A stretch of DNA of 64,000 nt from Icerya purchasi (GCA_039619475.1 CM077115.1:443456792-443520791); one strand, 5' to 3'; positions 25,472 to 39,259 are shown, numbered from the stretch's first letter. Made by a program: numbers and translations. The notes: generated by a model not told the origin, from the letters alone.

Positions 25472-28400
25472 GAACTAACTTTCTTTTTTTCCTAATCAGT
25501 AAAAACCATTACACATTTGCACAACGGTATGAAAAAATTAATATAAAGGGAAACATCATCAATTTTTGCCCTTGACAATATTACGAGGCTCCTTCTCGCA
25601 GCAATCTATCGTCAGCGATGCTGGAATTAAAACGGGAATCTTTTGTGGAAAAAATTCAAATAAAAATCCTGAGCAACTCGAGAGTAGTACCATGTTCACA
25701 CCTTTGCGTCACACGGATCGAGCAACGATCACTGAAAGACCCTGCGCGTTTCTCCATTAATTATATATACCAGCGTACTTTGCTGATTCAAAAGTTATTC
25801 GTAATCTTCGAAGAAACGTCTTCTGCACTCGAGAAAAAGAATATTCTAACTGAGCCGGGGCTGTTTCGTATTCGTGATCTTCGCTTTAGGAAAATTGAGT
25901 ACCGAATGGACACCCTTCCCCTTCCTACTCACTCGCTACCATCTTAGAAAAAGCAAAAATTTCAAACTGTTTATTTTCGATCGCCGATGCTTTAGGATAC
26001 CGAAATTGCACCAAAAAAATTGTGTTTATTTTCCGATATCGCATAGTAAACTATTAAAAAATTCATCGAAAAAATGTTCGCACGAAGCTTATCATGAACT
26101 TCAAAAATAGAAAAGTTTATGGAAAAGAGATGTAGTAATAAGAATTATCTATTTCCTACACTTCATCGATACAGCTATTTACTTACACGAGACGATAACA
26201 CGAAAGTCTCTGTATATAAATTGCCACTTTATTCGAGCAATCCGAAAATTCAGAGAACCCGTCTGCGCGCGAATTATCGGTACAACGTAAAAGCAACTAA
26301 ACCGACAAATGCACACGAAATAACATCATTATAAAAACTGATGATAGATATAAACAACTTTAAAATTCATACGAAATTCTTTTACATTTGTTGGTGCTTA
26401 CAAATTTATATATTTGATGTGCCCATTACCGGTGTAAGATAATAAAATAATAAAATAATAAAATAATAAAATAAAAAATAAAGTAATAAAATAAACTTGA
26501 AAAATTATCGAAAACGTGGTGCGGCGAGTGAGAATGCGCGCGTATAATTGAAATCTTGTTCGTCAGCCCGGGGGTGAATGAAGCATCGTCACGCGGTCAG
26601 TGGAGAAATTCCCACCCGTATAAGTGAAATGAACGATGATTGGTCGTATCGAAGACAAAAGAAAAAAGGCTCTTACCACGAGCGGATCCAGCTCTCCGAT
26701 TTTAACTTGCAATCAGAATCGATCCATGACGTCACCGTTTGTATTCTTCATTATTTTGAAACCCCGATTTTAAAAAACGTTCAAATTTGAAGTTGTTTAG
26801 TGAGTAATATACTTGAATACGGTATTTGAAAATGATTTTGTGCGAGTTGCGTAAAAAAAATTTTTCAATTGACACTTCATTAGAAGGAAATTAACGAAGA
26901 AAATAAGACTAGTATTATTTAAAATGGCAGACCAATGAGTATTTTTAAAAATCTAATTACAAAATTTAAAGAGCAAAAAATATATAATCAACATTTTGAA
27001 ATAAATTTATGTACATACGCATACATACATATATACGAACGTTTTGTAAAAAGACAACAAAAAAAAAAAAAAACAAAAAAACATGGTTTTGCTGGGTTTG
27101 CCGTTAATGACGAATAAAAGTTTGTTTCATAAACCTCATTACTTTTTTACGTTTGTTTACACGTAACTTGTGCGTATATGGACTGATTTTGATAATTCCT
27201 TAATAATAAGAGAGTAGTATCGAATCGTACTAATCTTATTCAAAATTGTCTTTAAAAATGATGAACACAACAAACGGGGTAAAAATACTATTCGTACACA
27301 TTGATCAGTTAAAATGTTTCTTTCGTGCTGTTAATTTTTTCTTTCTTTTTGTTCTTATTTTTAAATAAAAACCATGCGTTTCGTTTTGGATTTACATATA
27401 TATTTTTAACGCGTTTTCAAATAGTTTTAGCAATCACAAATATTTACAATAGTTTTTTTAATTTAAAGTTCATTACTTTGAAACATTTTCTAATAAAATC
27501 AACGTGGATTACTGATTATCCCGATCATGTTTTAAACCTCTTTCTTGCTTTTTTACATACTACTGCTGCTTTTGATCGCGTCTTATTTATTTTTAAAATC
27601 GCCCCAATATGTTTTATGGTACCTCGAAAAACGTTAATTTCATTAGTTCGATTACGTTTTACTTACATTTATAACTTTCCTACAGTTCATTAAAATTTCA
27701 GCATGCAAAAATTTCCAATATACTCTCTGTTTTATGTAATATAATGAAAATAATTAATAAATTTTTAGATTTTTATGTTCACTTACGAGCCAGGATCCTG
27801 CCTATGATGCCCAGCATGTATATAGTGTGCCACACATATTACATAGATAAAAAATAAATGACGAAATTCCGTTTCATTCGTATAAAATATGCTGCGGCGA
27901 TGATCAAATATTATTATCATCAGTAGTAATCAGGAAACCAGGAATATTTGGACCGGGAAAACTGGGAATTTAAATTTGAATGATAAAAAGGATGAAGGAA
28001 CAAATGAGCAAACAAAGGGATGATGAAATGCAAATATGACGAAAACTTTTTTCATGTTAACGAAGAGTTTTTCTATTTTTTTATGCTAATTGAGACGCAA
28101 AATTTTCAAAAAAAATTTACACCAATTGGAACAATTTGTAAAAAACGAGTTAGTATATAACACAGTGTACACAAGAAAGTTATTTCCTTCTTTTGAAAAA
28201 ATGAAACTTTAATCCTGTAATTTTTTTTTAAACAATTATAACATATACTCGTATATTTCAATTTTTTTTTTTTTTTTTAATATGTTTTATTACAATTTTT
28301 TGTATAACTAATAAAATGACAATTTTTAAAAACACTTCTTTTAACCTTTCTAGAGTACCAGGTGGGGTCGGATCCGACCCGACGTTTCATTGGTTGTTGG

Positions 28401-30392
28401 CTAGTGCATGCGATGGAAGGGGGCACGTCCCTTCCTTTGGAGTAACCTTTCCTTCAGTCTCGCTCTAGCCATCAGAGAAGCCACGTATCTGTGAGGTAAG
28501 TAAACTTCATTCCATTCCCTTAAGTTAAACATGGCGCCTCGCATAACGATTCGACCATGGTCTTTCCGTTATACTATTCGTTGTGCACAAGGGTCAGATC
28601 TGATAAATTAAAGTTGGGCTTTTTCTTTGTCTACTAGTTTGAAAATGTTACCAATGTGGATGAGATAAGCTTTGTGACCTAGTCTTGAGAGTTTTATCTC
28701 GTGGACTTTACCACAAAAAAAAAACACTTAATAAAATTTTTCATGTTCATTATTATTTCGGAATGTTTGAAATTTATTTATTTTTGGTAGGTACCTATTA
28801 CATGAAAAATATAGATATATCTATGGTACATTAAATTCCAACGACAAATGTGTGGGCAACACAAAAAAATATTATGTCCCCAATGTGCTTCTCAGAAAGA
28901 ACGGACTGTATAGATAAGCGGAAATATTTCAAATGGTTCGTTATTAGAGTTTTTCATATTGGTAACCAAATGATACGAATTTGCGTTCTTTTTTCGTATT
29001 TTTGACATCATTTGAATTCCTACGTTTCATTATTTTATGTGATATTAACTCTGGCAAAGTGATTTTTTTTACCTTCACTACGTAATTTGTGCTTTTTACG
29101 TGATATAGAATAAGTTTGAATTCGAAGTATTTCGGGAGAAATAAACGAAAAGAATTCTATTTTGCTCTATTTTGATAAATAATTTTGTGGCATTAATAAA
29201 GGAGTTATTGTGCAATTAGAAAAAGTGGTACCACCGCCAATTCCCAAAGTTTAAAACGTCCCCAAGCACCCCAAACATACATATGTTTCACTAGATTTAT
29301 TACTATTCGTTTTTGAATACGGATTATTAGAAAATTTATATTTTACTGCGAAATTCTCTGAAATATATACAAACTTTTAACTATTACTTTATTTTCTATT
29401 AAAACACAGCTTTCACAGTCATTTCCATAGTTCAAGTATTTCGAAAAGTAATGCAACTGGATTAAATGTAGAAAAGTAAATTTCATTCATTTTTATATAT
29501 ACAATGTAGTAAGGTAACCTTCACACGAGCAACTGTGACTTTTACCAAAGCGAAAAATAAAAACAACAAATGCTTCTCCTCATTTGGCTCATTACAAGAA
29601 ATAAAAATGCTCATTAAACATACGCACATAAAAATACTCAGTTCGGTATACATTTTTGTGAACAAACTGCGCATCGAATAAATTTCGCATCGATTTTATA
29701 AAAAGAAAAGAAAAATCGGTGCAAATATACGATATAAAAATAAATTTAAAAAAAGATTAAATACAATCCCCGATGATATAATGAACAGCTATTGAAACAA
29801 AAAATCAAATGTTTTTCAAAATTATAATCTTTCCGTATATAGATGTATTAATTTTCATACAAACATAAACATTATGGCGATAATAGTTTTAAAAACTATT
29901 TGCCAATGCAAACCAGCTTTACCGGCGATTAGAATGATAATACTGAAATACCAAAAGAATACATGCTGTCGCGTCATTAGTAAGGATTGACTCTGATTTG
30001 AAGGTAAAATCGGAGTTGGATCAGCTCGTTTAGGGACATGAGCGAAAATATGGCAAAAAAAAAAAAAAAGAAAAAAAAAGGAAGTTAGTCGATCTCTACC
30101 ATCGAGGAAAAGAAGTCAGTCTCGTTTTTTGGAGACGGTCCTCGTATAGAAGAAATCGCGTCCGGAAAAAAGAATAACCTCTAATAACGTTTCAATATAC
30201 ATTTAGTTAAAGGATTTCGCGCGTAACTTCAGCTAGACTACCGCGGTAGTACTACGTCAAGCCCCCAAGTTCGTTAAAACTCTTCAGCACGATAGTAGCC
30301 ACGGTGGTGGTAGTGTTTAAAAAGTTGAAAGGATCGCAGGAGGATAAATGTCGTAAAAAACACAAAACGGTTCATGATCATTGTGACTCATA
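25472..30392. other. No recognisable gene
   Basis: Very AT-rich. It holds an AATAA-type microsatellite (about 26436-26495), long T-runs near 28263, and a palindrome 'gggtcggatccgaccc' at about 28365 beside a TTAA. The long frame at 27325-27693 is Phe/Ile/Leu-rich and reflects composition, not a gene. Confidence 0.45.
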
Positions 30393-30394
30393 TA

Positions 30395-31683
30395 CAGAGT
30401 GTCCCAATGAAGATGACCACATTTCGCTTTTTATTAATAATAACTCGCAAAAATTTTCCACCTACAAAAATGAAATAAATTTTATCTGAAAATATACAAA
30501 TTATTTATATGACATCTTTTAAATGATGACCGTTTTGGCTTACACAATCGGTTAATCTTTTTACCATATTTTTATATACTTTCCCTTCAACATAGCGGGT
30601 GAAATTTCCAAAATTTCTTGACGAATCCGCGCTTTTAAATCTTCTAAATCAAGGGGACACCGTGTTTTTTGGTAAACAAGGCTCTCTTCAAATATCTCCA
30701 TAAAAAAAATATCCGGAACTGTCAAATCGGGCGATCGAGGTGGACAGGTGAAATCGGAAGAGCCAGACAGTAAACGGGTACCAAATGCTTTTTTCAACAA
30801 TTCGAGTGTTTTCCCGGTCGTATGGCACGTCGCACCGTCCTGCTGGAACCAAGTTCGGTCTAGACGACGTCTACGGCGAAGTTGAGGAAGTTTTTATCAT
30901 CCCGTTATACCGTACTACTCCGTTGACTGTATCGGTAAAAAATTAAGGTCCGATCACTCCGCTACAGCACACCCTACCGTTACGCGTTGGCTCTTCGTAG
31001 TGGCTTCTAGGAGATTCGGGTTATCAATCGACCAGTAACGAGACAATTTTGTCAGAGCGCTCGACCTAAGCTTCATCGCTCCTCAACAAAAGATTATTAT
31101 CCAAGCTGATCTCATCATCCTGAGGGTTTGTGGTAACATCCTTTTTAGCGAAGGTTAAACGTTGTCTGTAGTCGGTTTCTTTCAACAATTCTTGGATTAT
31201 AATTAGTTTGTATCGGTGATAATCTTAGTGTCACTAACAAAGACTATTCGAGACGAACAGATTCCTTCCTCAATAATTGTAAAGAAGCAGCGTGACGATG
31301 AGCAGAACGTTATGGACTGTTCTCGTTATTACTTCCCAAAATCGTTCAATGTCTTCAGGTGTACGAATTGATCTCTTTTTTTACCCAGCGGACACGCTTC
31401 TTGTCGGTCACCTTTTGTTTCCTCGATGGTACAGGTTTACCCCCAATCGAAACATTAAACTCGCGATGAAAAGCTCTTTGAACTTTCACACATTGAAAAC
31501 ACAGTTTTACACAAAACGCACATCCTTTCGCAGTATAATAATCCGTGGTGACTGACACTAACAAAACTCCTCTATGGTAGAGTACTTCCAATAGAGCGCG
31601 CACATGTCACAGTGGCAGTGTTACCACCAATACTATTTAAAAAAAAAAAAAAAAAAATCGGTCATTTTCATTGTGCCACCCTA
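30395..31683 (-). mobile_element. Tc1/mariner-superfamily element, full length, defective
   Basis: Terminal inverted repeats of about 25 bases (AATGAARATGACC core) lie at both ends, each flanked by TA (30393-30394 and 31684-31685). The total is 1,289 bases. On the minus strand, fragments of one transposase appear in order: an N-terminal helix-turn-helix (FHREFNVSIGGKPVPS), VRTPEDIERF, LLKETDYRQRLTFA, SDEA (first acidic motif), WFQQDGATCHT (second Asp) and PPRSPDLTVPD (third Asp). The next part, FLWRYLK, is lost to an extra base in an A-run near 30703. Frameshifts and several stops make it inactive. Family recognition is by motif. Confidence 0.75.
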
Positions 31684-31685
31684 TA

Positions 31686-34600
31686 GTTAGTAAATTTCCT
31701 TTAGAGTGTGTGGTAGTGGGAGTGTTTATAGCATATTAAATGTGTTACGTTCTTATAATTTATCTACATCGTATTTTTTTTATTTTTCGAACAGTTGTTA
31801 TGGTAATTTAGTAAAATTTACACGGTTTGTATTATTATAAGCGATTGATTCCTTTTTGCTCGGAAACGATGCTTAGAAATGTGTGCTATGTTTGTATTAT
31901 TCGCGGTATAAATTAAGAAACGGTTTTAATAAGGAAAATTTTACTAAATTAATATTACTAATTATTATCTTACTATAAAACTAGAAATCATCAAGCCGTT
32001 TGTGACAACGATGTTGCGCGATCATTCAGATGATAGCGATAGAGATTATAATTTGACAACGTTATTCCACACTATCGACTATATATCCGTTACAATTTCC
32101 TTTCGGTTTAGTTAATAAAAAATTTTTTAAATGAACTTAACTTTTTTTTTTTTTTTTATTGTAAACGTTGTTTTATTGCAGTATATACAACATTATCTGT
32201 ACATCTAAAAATAAACTTCTTAAATATGTTATACGCGTATTACCAATAAAATAAATTACTATTTATCAAAACAAAAATGTGTCTCTCTTAACCTAATTTG
32301 CATCTGAAAAAATAAATTTCACATAAAACAAATAAGTTTTAAAAAACTTATACTAACAAAGCTCGCATATTAATTTTATGCTCGAATAATAAAGATGCAT
32401 CGAAAAATTCGTTATTTAAATACTTTGCAACATAAAAAGAAATATTAGCAGTCGGCGCTCAAGCAGAATACAGTTTCTACAATTAATAACGTCACAATAA
32501 TCATGGACGTTTAATTTTTTACGATATTTATCCGCCTGTGTGTCATTCACGATATTTTATCTATACGTGACGTAATCTATCGAAACATACGCATTTCTAG
32601 AGAATGTGAGAGATTTTCCATTGGAACAGAACGAGGACGTAATCTATAATTTGCTGAAAGAAAATAGTGTTCATTTCTGCTAGGAGATTCAGGCTTCGTG
32701 ATTTTGTGTAAGGCTCTCCGCAGGCCATGAAATTATATCGCAATAGCTAAAGCATCTCCTTTTCTATGATAAGGCACTTCCGGACGCGAATGGGCACTGA
32801 AGATAAATACGAACTGTATCGGGATGAAAACAGTACACCTAACATAAGTTATACGGATTTTGTAGAGGATCAATGGTTTTTGTATATATTTAAAAAAGGG
32901 GGAATTTTAATAAATTCAGGAGGTTTTTTCTACTTTCGATCTCACACATACTTCAAAAACTAATCAGCCAATGAAAACGTTCTACTTCGTTCAATTCTTA
33001 GAATAAATAATCCGTAGGCAAGAACTCCAGGGGGTATAGTACACTTTTTTCTCATACGAAGAGGGGGCGGGAACAGAAAACATAACAGCCGAACGAGGAA
33101 TTATTAATGAGCAATCTAATAGATTCGTTTATTGATTCGATGAGAACAACAAGCACCTTTTAGATACGACTACAAAAAGAGAGTCGCATTAAAACGTCTG
33201 CGTAGAAGAATCAATTAAATATGACAAACCACCATTTGTTTCCTTCCAGAGTTGCTAATTTACACATTGTAATAATAACAACGCGGAAATTAGATAACAG
33301 CTATTTCGAATGTTTATTAGCAACGGAGCAAAGACCTTTTGTACCGCGCGACTTAGAAATAACCTGTACATTCGTATAGAGGAGTTTATTAGGTTTCGGG
33401 TTGTTTTATAAAATAAAAGCAACTTCTATTTTCTTGATTCCGGGGTGACGATTCTGTCCCAGGCTAATAGCTCTCCATTTTGATCCATTATCGCGCAACT
33501 AGTTAGGAGTGAGTTTCAAGAAGAGAATTTATCTACGGAGCTGATTGACGGTTCGATTAAGCTTGAAAAAAAACTTGAACATTGGATATTTAAAGTGAGA
33601 CTTTGATTTGTGACCAGCGTGAGTAACACTAGACCATTAAACATTTCCGATGTAATTGTTACTCGTCAAAAATCAAATAAACCATTTATTTTTCGCAGAT
33701 ATTCCGAAAACAATCCCGATGCCTAATCGGATGAAATGTGTAAATACACATAGATTGTGTCTGAGAACTACTGTAATTCGGCAACCAATAAAGCTAGCGA
33801 TCCCAAATTCAACAGGCCTATTAAAGCTTGAGCAAAAACGCTGCTTTTACGATGTTTATATGTGTGTGCGCGACCGGAGAATGATACAATTCCGGTGTGT
33901 CGTAACTCTGCAACCACGCCCTTCAACGACAAAAATGAACCGACATCTGAAAACCCAAACACATTTTTCTACGACATATCGAGAATTCAAATCCTCAGTG
34001 TTGCTATAACAACGGCCGAAGAGGATATTCTATCACAATAATGACCAACCCCACACACTCACGCGCAACTCTAGAAAATCAAGAATTTTCCGAACATTCC
34101 TTTATAACCGTATAACGCTGATTTCACGCGCCTTCAGAATCTCCATTAAGTTCAACAGGGATGACAATGCGTGCGTCAATTTTTCCGACAAAATTGCCAC
34201 GACGGACTTCACTAAAACGTTTGTAAAGCAGGTCGAACGACGATAGGGTTTTTAGAGAATGACACAGCCGGTACACTTCGAGAAGAAATAACATGTTTGC
34301 ATTATTTTAAACATTTTTTAGACGTTTCAAACCGTTTATTTTACTTTAAAAAATCACACGCGTGATTTTAAAGAACCGGAATTTTGGATATGTTGTACAA
34401 AATATTCAAGAGCTTTAAGAACTTTGCCACTAGCGTTACTGATTACCAACTAACAGCATTTATCTCGACAGTTTTTGGACAAACTTTTTGTATAAAAGTT
34501 GATTGAAAACCAGTCGTACGTACACACAAACTCGCGATGATAGTCGTAACAACAAATGCAACGCCTAAAATTGCGAGCTAGAGATCGGCCGCGTGTACGT

Positions 34601-35518
34601 GTACAATGGTAAACAAATTATCGAGTCACTCTGTAATTTAACACATGGCCAGACACGGCGGAGCAAAGAAATCAGCGTAACGCCACTACAGCACCAGAAC
34701 CGTGAATCTATATTTACGCGCGCAACTCACACAATGTTCCACACGCGTAGTTGAACAAATGAGAAGAGACCGTTCTACAAAAGATACCCGTCTCCATAAT
34801 CAGAATCTCCTTACACATCTACAATATGGAGAGGACACCGAAAGGGACAAAGCTACATGTTGCCGGTTCTTCGAAAAGAACAAATCACTATGGTATAAAA
34901 AAAAAAACAACAAATAAACCAAATACCATCGACAAAACAATGAAGTTTTTTTTTTTTTTTTTAAATTTACAGAACTGAAACCAAAATTAATTAAATTGAA
35001 AGAAACGGGTAATTGCTTATTATTTCTCCGAAAATTAATTCGTGTTTAATAATTTCTCAGTTTTGTTCATAAAATGAAATGTCGAATTTTTCTGGACCGG
35101 TTTATTCCTAAAAATAATTCGGATAGCGCCAGAGTTAACCCCGTAAAAGTAAAATACGCCAAATACTCTCAAGGAAACCGATACTTTTTTGAAAATGTTT
35201 TTGCAGTATAAATAAGTCGGCAACAATTTTACCGTTGGCGAGGGTCCAGATATAATTTTGAAAAAATACAACTATACCTTGAAAAAAAAAGTTAAAAAGT
35301 TGTTTTTGTTTTTAAGGAAAAAGAAAAAAAAAAACAACACAAAAATGAATGCCGATATTTAACAACCACGAAATGGCTCCGGCAAAACGTTTTAGCCGAA
35401 ACAAGAAAACAAACTACTGCACTACTTATGCTAAAACAGACGACGGGAAACATTTTGAAGTGCGCAAATTCATCACTATCGTGGCTGCTGGAAGTGGAAG
35501 TAGGTACAGATTAGTAGG
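31686..35518. other. No recognisable gene
   Basis: AT-rich sequence with T- and A-runs (32139-32158, 34944-34962). Open frames of 64-117 codons (for example 33656-34009) have no recognisable domain. Confidence 0.45.
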
Positions 35519-35606
35519 AAATAATAATAATAATAGTAATAATAATATTATTATTATTAATAATAATATTATTACTAATAAAATAATAATAATAACAATA
35601 AAAAGA
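35519..35606. repeat. AAT/ATT compound microsatellite
   Basis: An imperfect run of AAT and its complement ATT that can fold on itself. It gives rise to Asn-rich and Ile-rich chance frames. Confidence 0.85.
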
Positions 35607-35976
35607 ACACAAATATAACATGTACGACGAAGAAAGAAACTAAGAGCTCGTTGAAATAAGCGTATCCACAAAATGTTCAACTTTTGACGTATTGCAAGTT
35701 TTAAGTCATTATTAAAAATCAAAGTGTAAAGCCATATTTAATCAAAATAAACTTGCTTTATTATAAAAACCACAATTTATATGGTGCACACTAACTGTAT
35801 GTACAAAGTATAGGAAATCGAAAGTATGCGAATAATCATACTTCGGTTAATTGTACATACCGTATTTTTTTTTTGCTGTTTTCAGTAACATATAAAAGTT
35901 TTAACATGGAGAGCTTAAATTTTTTGTTTACAAATCATTTATAATAAACGAAAAGATATAAATGGGGTAATAAATA

Positions 35977-36509
35977 CGGGGGACACCCGAATTGCGCACC
36001 AACACTTCATACAGTGACAAGTCGGACTCGAATTGCTCACCGACCAGAAATAGATCGCCTGCTGAGAACTCGAATTGTTTAAAAAAAAAAAAAAAAAACT
36101 CCGGATTTTATAAAATCCACGAAGGAATACAATGAGTAGAAGTGTCGTTTATTCAGTGACTTCCAAAATGTCTTATCATATCTCGATGGGGGAACTTTTG
36201 CTATTTGCAATAACATTTCGGTTGCTTAGAAAAAACCTCCTTAAGGGTTTGCGAAAAATAGGCTACTTTTTAAGTATACGATGATGCGTAAAAATGTTGA
36301 AAGCCATTGAATATTCAAATGTTATAAAGCGGCCATCAGTTTTGGAACCACTAAGTCCAACAAATATCATGGACTGAATGCCGTTTTCGTTCGTTTTTTT
36401 ATACTTCATACTGGCAAACTTCCGGTGCGCAATTCGAGTGTTTAGATTACTAAACCTTTTTTAACCGTCGTCGGCCAGGTAAACAACGGTGCGCAATTCG
36501 AGTGTCGCC
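35977..36509. mobile_element. Unclassified 533-bp DNA element with repeated end motifs
   Basis: The ends are about 22-base inverted repeats: GGGGGACACCCGAATTGCGC... on the left (35978-36000) and, as complement, GGCGACACTCGAATTGCGC... on the right (36488-36509). Extra copies of the core ctcgaattg sit inside: two forward copies on the left (about 36027 and 36069) and one reverse copy on the right (about 36424). The candidate target duplication is 'taaata' (35971-35976 and 36510-36515). The interior has no coding frame and includes an A-run at about 36079-36097. Repeated subterminal motifs usually serve as transposase-binding sites. I do not recognise the superfamily. Confidence 0.65.
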
Positions 36510-36636
36510 TAAATAAGAATTAAAGTAAAGTAAGTCCCATACCCTTGACAGGGCGTCGGGGATTGTGTGAAGTTAATGTACAAAGTCCAACGACGCTAAT
36601 GATAGTATGGGGGGGGGGCAGTTAAATAAGAATTAA
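36510..36636. mobile_element. About 99-bp insertion flanked by a 14-base direct repeat
   Basis: 'taaataagaattaa' occurs at 36510-36523 and again at 36623-36636. The 99 bases between them contain opposed 'cccatac' and 'gtatggg' near the ends and a G-run. A 14-base duplication is in the range made by LINE machinery, so this may be a short retroposed fragment. No poly-A is seen. Confidence 0.45.
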
Positions 36637-36985
36637 TCAACGAAAAATGGAAAGGTCTATGTTGGGAATTACTCTGAAGGACAAATGGACAAAGAGACGT
36701 ATAAACAACGAAAGTGACAGATGCAGTATATACCATTAAAAATAGCAAATGGAGATTTATGGACATGTGGCTAGAGATGAAGACCGGTGGATAAGTGTGG
36801 CAACATCATGGAAACCTGATGGCAAACGACCCTTAGGACGACCGAGAATACACGATGGACAGATGAAATTCGAAAATTCAAAGCAAACTGGCAGGAGGAA
36901 GCACAAGATGGCAGCGTCTGGAAAAAAATTGGCAGATGCCTTCGTCCAGCAGTGGACTGATAATGGCTAACGAAGAAGCAAAAGA
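36637..36985 (+). mobile_element. RTE-like LINE, extreme 3' end
   Basis: Across frames the plus strand gives the usual end of an RTE polymerase: MERSMLGITLKDKW, a frameshifted interior, then W.FMGHVARDEDRW, VATSWKPDGKRPLGRPR and a final DAFVQQWTDNG. Frameshifts separate the blocks, so it is not functional. It is a different subfamily from the RTE-like copy at 12.1-12.9 kb and has no microsatellite tail. Confidence 0.7.
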
Positions 36986-38725
36986 AAGTTGCGTCATATT
37001 TTGGACACGTGCGAGAATTAAAGTAAATCAGGAAAATGGCTTTGTGACAATATTTAACTTTTGTCTCTTTTTGATTTTAAGGTTTTCTCAACAGTCAAGA
37101 TTTACCGTGCAATATAAGAAATGTTTCTAGACCGTAATCAAATTAAATTTAAACATGTGCATCACGTCATAAAAAGTTTTTTATGGCAGTTTAAATTGTA
37201 ACGTTTCTGGCTGATCGATTAAAATTTGAAGTCCTGGGAACCTTCAACTAGTGAAAAAAATATCTATTTTTTCACACTTTTTTATAAACTGATACGTATG
37301 GGGAAAAAATATTGCCAAATAAGTTATTGATCTGATTCCAATCAGTGAGGGGGCTGTAAAATTTACCAATAGTTTATTTTGATGGAAACTGTCTTTTTTT
37401 GTTTCAATCCATCTTCATGGTATCCACTGAATCCTAGTGATATTCTCAACCGTTTTTAACTGAAGATACAAATATCATTTTTTGAAACCATTTTTTTTTT
37501 ATTTTTTTTTTTTTTTTGCTAAATAGGTTTGAACGAACTTGTATGAAAAAAAAAAAAAAAAACAAACTTCCCCTGACAGCTAACCATTTCCAACGATGTG
37601 TGAGTAAGCGACAATTCGCAGGCTCAGCAACAAATTCCTAAAAACAAATTTACACTTACTCTCGCAAGTATTTTCAATCACGTTTTATTTTTCGATATTT
37701 ATTTAATTTGCATTTGAAGGACAAATACCTCTTCCCACCCACTCTCACACACACACATGCACACACACGCGCTGTATAATAATAACCGAATAGCGACAAC
37801 AATAACGATAATAAAACGATTGCATTGTACGTTCTAATAGACTTCGACGAATTATATGCAAGGATGGTACCGCGGCCATGTGCACGCAAAGACGTACCAG
37901 AACAATTACATCCTACACACATTAATGAATACAGTGAAGAAAAGAAAAAAGGGAACATCGACGAGAACGACACATTTGTTGTTTCTAATTCGTTAAATAT
38001 CGGCTAAAGAACTATATTACTAACAGACAATTAATATGAAGATCCATTTCCGTTATAATTAATTTCACGAAAAGATTCGATCGAAACTGAACCCAGACTC
38101 GCGACACAAAAGACGCACAAAATCCATGGCGACTGAAGACCATTAATGCAGAACAAACCATTTAGCGATAAACCCCCCGCATAAAAAAAAATTTAACACT
38201 TGTTCATTCCAATAAGATGATGCGTCGAAACTGCCAACAACCGCAGTTAACAAGGATAGAACGATATCGAAGTTCTTGCGACCAGCATCAGTGTTTTTCT
38301 AGTATCATTTAGGTCAGAATTTGTATTCAATGAAAAATTTGCGAGTTCAACAAGGCTACAACTCTACATTACCACATTTATTCAATAGTCTGAGTAGGCC
38401 ACATATTTAGCAAAAATGGGGCCAACAACCAAAAGGAACTCCTAAAAGAGACCCTACACAGTTCAAAACTACTCGTTCGATTTTTTCAACAGTAATCGAT
38501 GAAATAATGCAGCTCTAATCTTCACACAATGTATTAACAATTAATCTGCAATATGGAATTGAACTGCGAGCAAAACCAACAGAACCGTTTATTGGAAGCC
38601 AATCAAGAAGACGAAAAGAATAGGCAAAGAATAAAAGTACACGAAGCGACGTGTGATAGTACTTTGCTGTACGTGGACAACCTCGACAGCCATAATAGTG
38701 CCCAGAACTTTTGATACCACTAAAG
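36986..38725. other. No recognisable gene
   Basis: AT-rich, with T-runs and A-runs (37490-37562) and a (CA)n-like tract near 37745-37770. Nothing codes convincingly. Confidence 0.45.
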
Positions 38726-39026
38726 CAGGCCCGTGCCCAGAATTTTTGAAGGGGGGGGGGGATTTTCTTTGCATATTTATTTTATAAATAAAAATATATT
38801 TTTCACTAATATATTCATACTATTAATAATTTCCATCATTTTGATTTATATATTAATAATTTAAATAAACGAATTACTGCATAAACATTAATAAAAATTA
38901 CATATGTTATTGATTATACTTGTAACAAAAAAATTTGCATAAAATATTAATGAAGTACCTAAGCTATTTCAGTTTTCATGGGGGGGGGGGGTAACCCCCA
39001 AAACCCACCCAGTGGACACGGCCTTG
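38726..39026. mobile_element. hAT-type MITE, 301 bp
   Basis: The ends read CAGGCCCGTGCCCA (left) and CAAGGCCGTGTCCA (right, as complement), each followed by a G-rich tract. A perfect 8-base duplication, 'cactaaag', flanks it (38718-38725 and 39027-39034), the length made by hAT transposases. The interior is AT-rich and non-coding. The perfect duplication suggests a fairly recent insertion. Confidence 0.8.
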
Positions 39027-39259
39027 CACTAAAGGATGCCGAATCGCGTAACAAGAAAAGAACTCCATAAAACGGGGAACACAAATCAAGCCGAATTTGT
39101 AAAAGATAACGAATTTGTGTTTTCACGTAAAGCAAACAATCATTGAATACCCGAAATACTTGGACAATATCCGAAATATTTGGCAGATCGAACCAGGAAA
39201 ACTCAAAAATCAAGACAGCGCTAAAAGACGTCAAATAGCCATTTCCAGGCTGGCAGCTA

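Noticed and set aside
27325..27693. 122-codon Phe/Ile-rich open frame
   Set aside because: Composition follows the T-rich strand; no signal of a real membrane protein family.
28341..28611. Possible piggyBac-like MITE bounded by TTAA
   Set aside because: TTAA occurs at 28341 and 28608, but the two ends are only loosely alike and TTAA is common in this AT-rich DNA.
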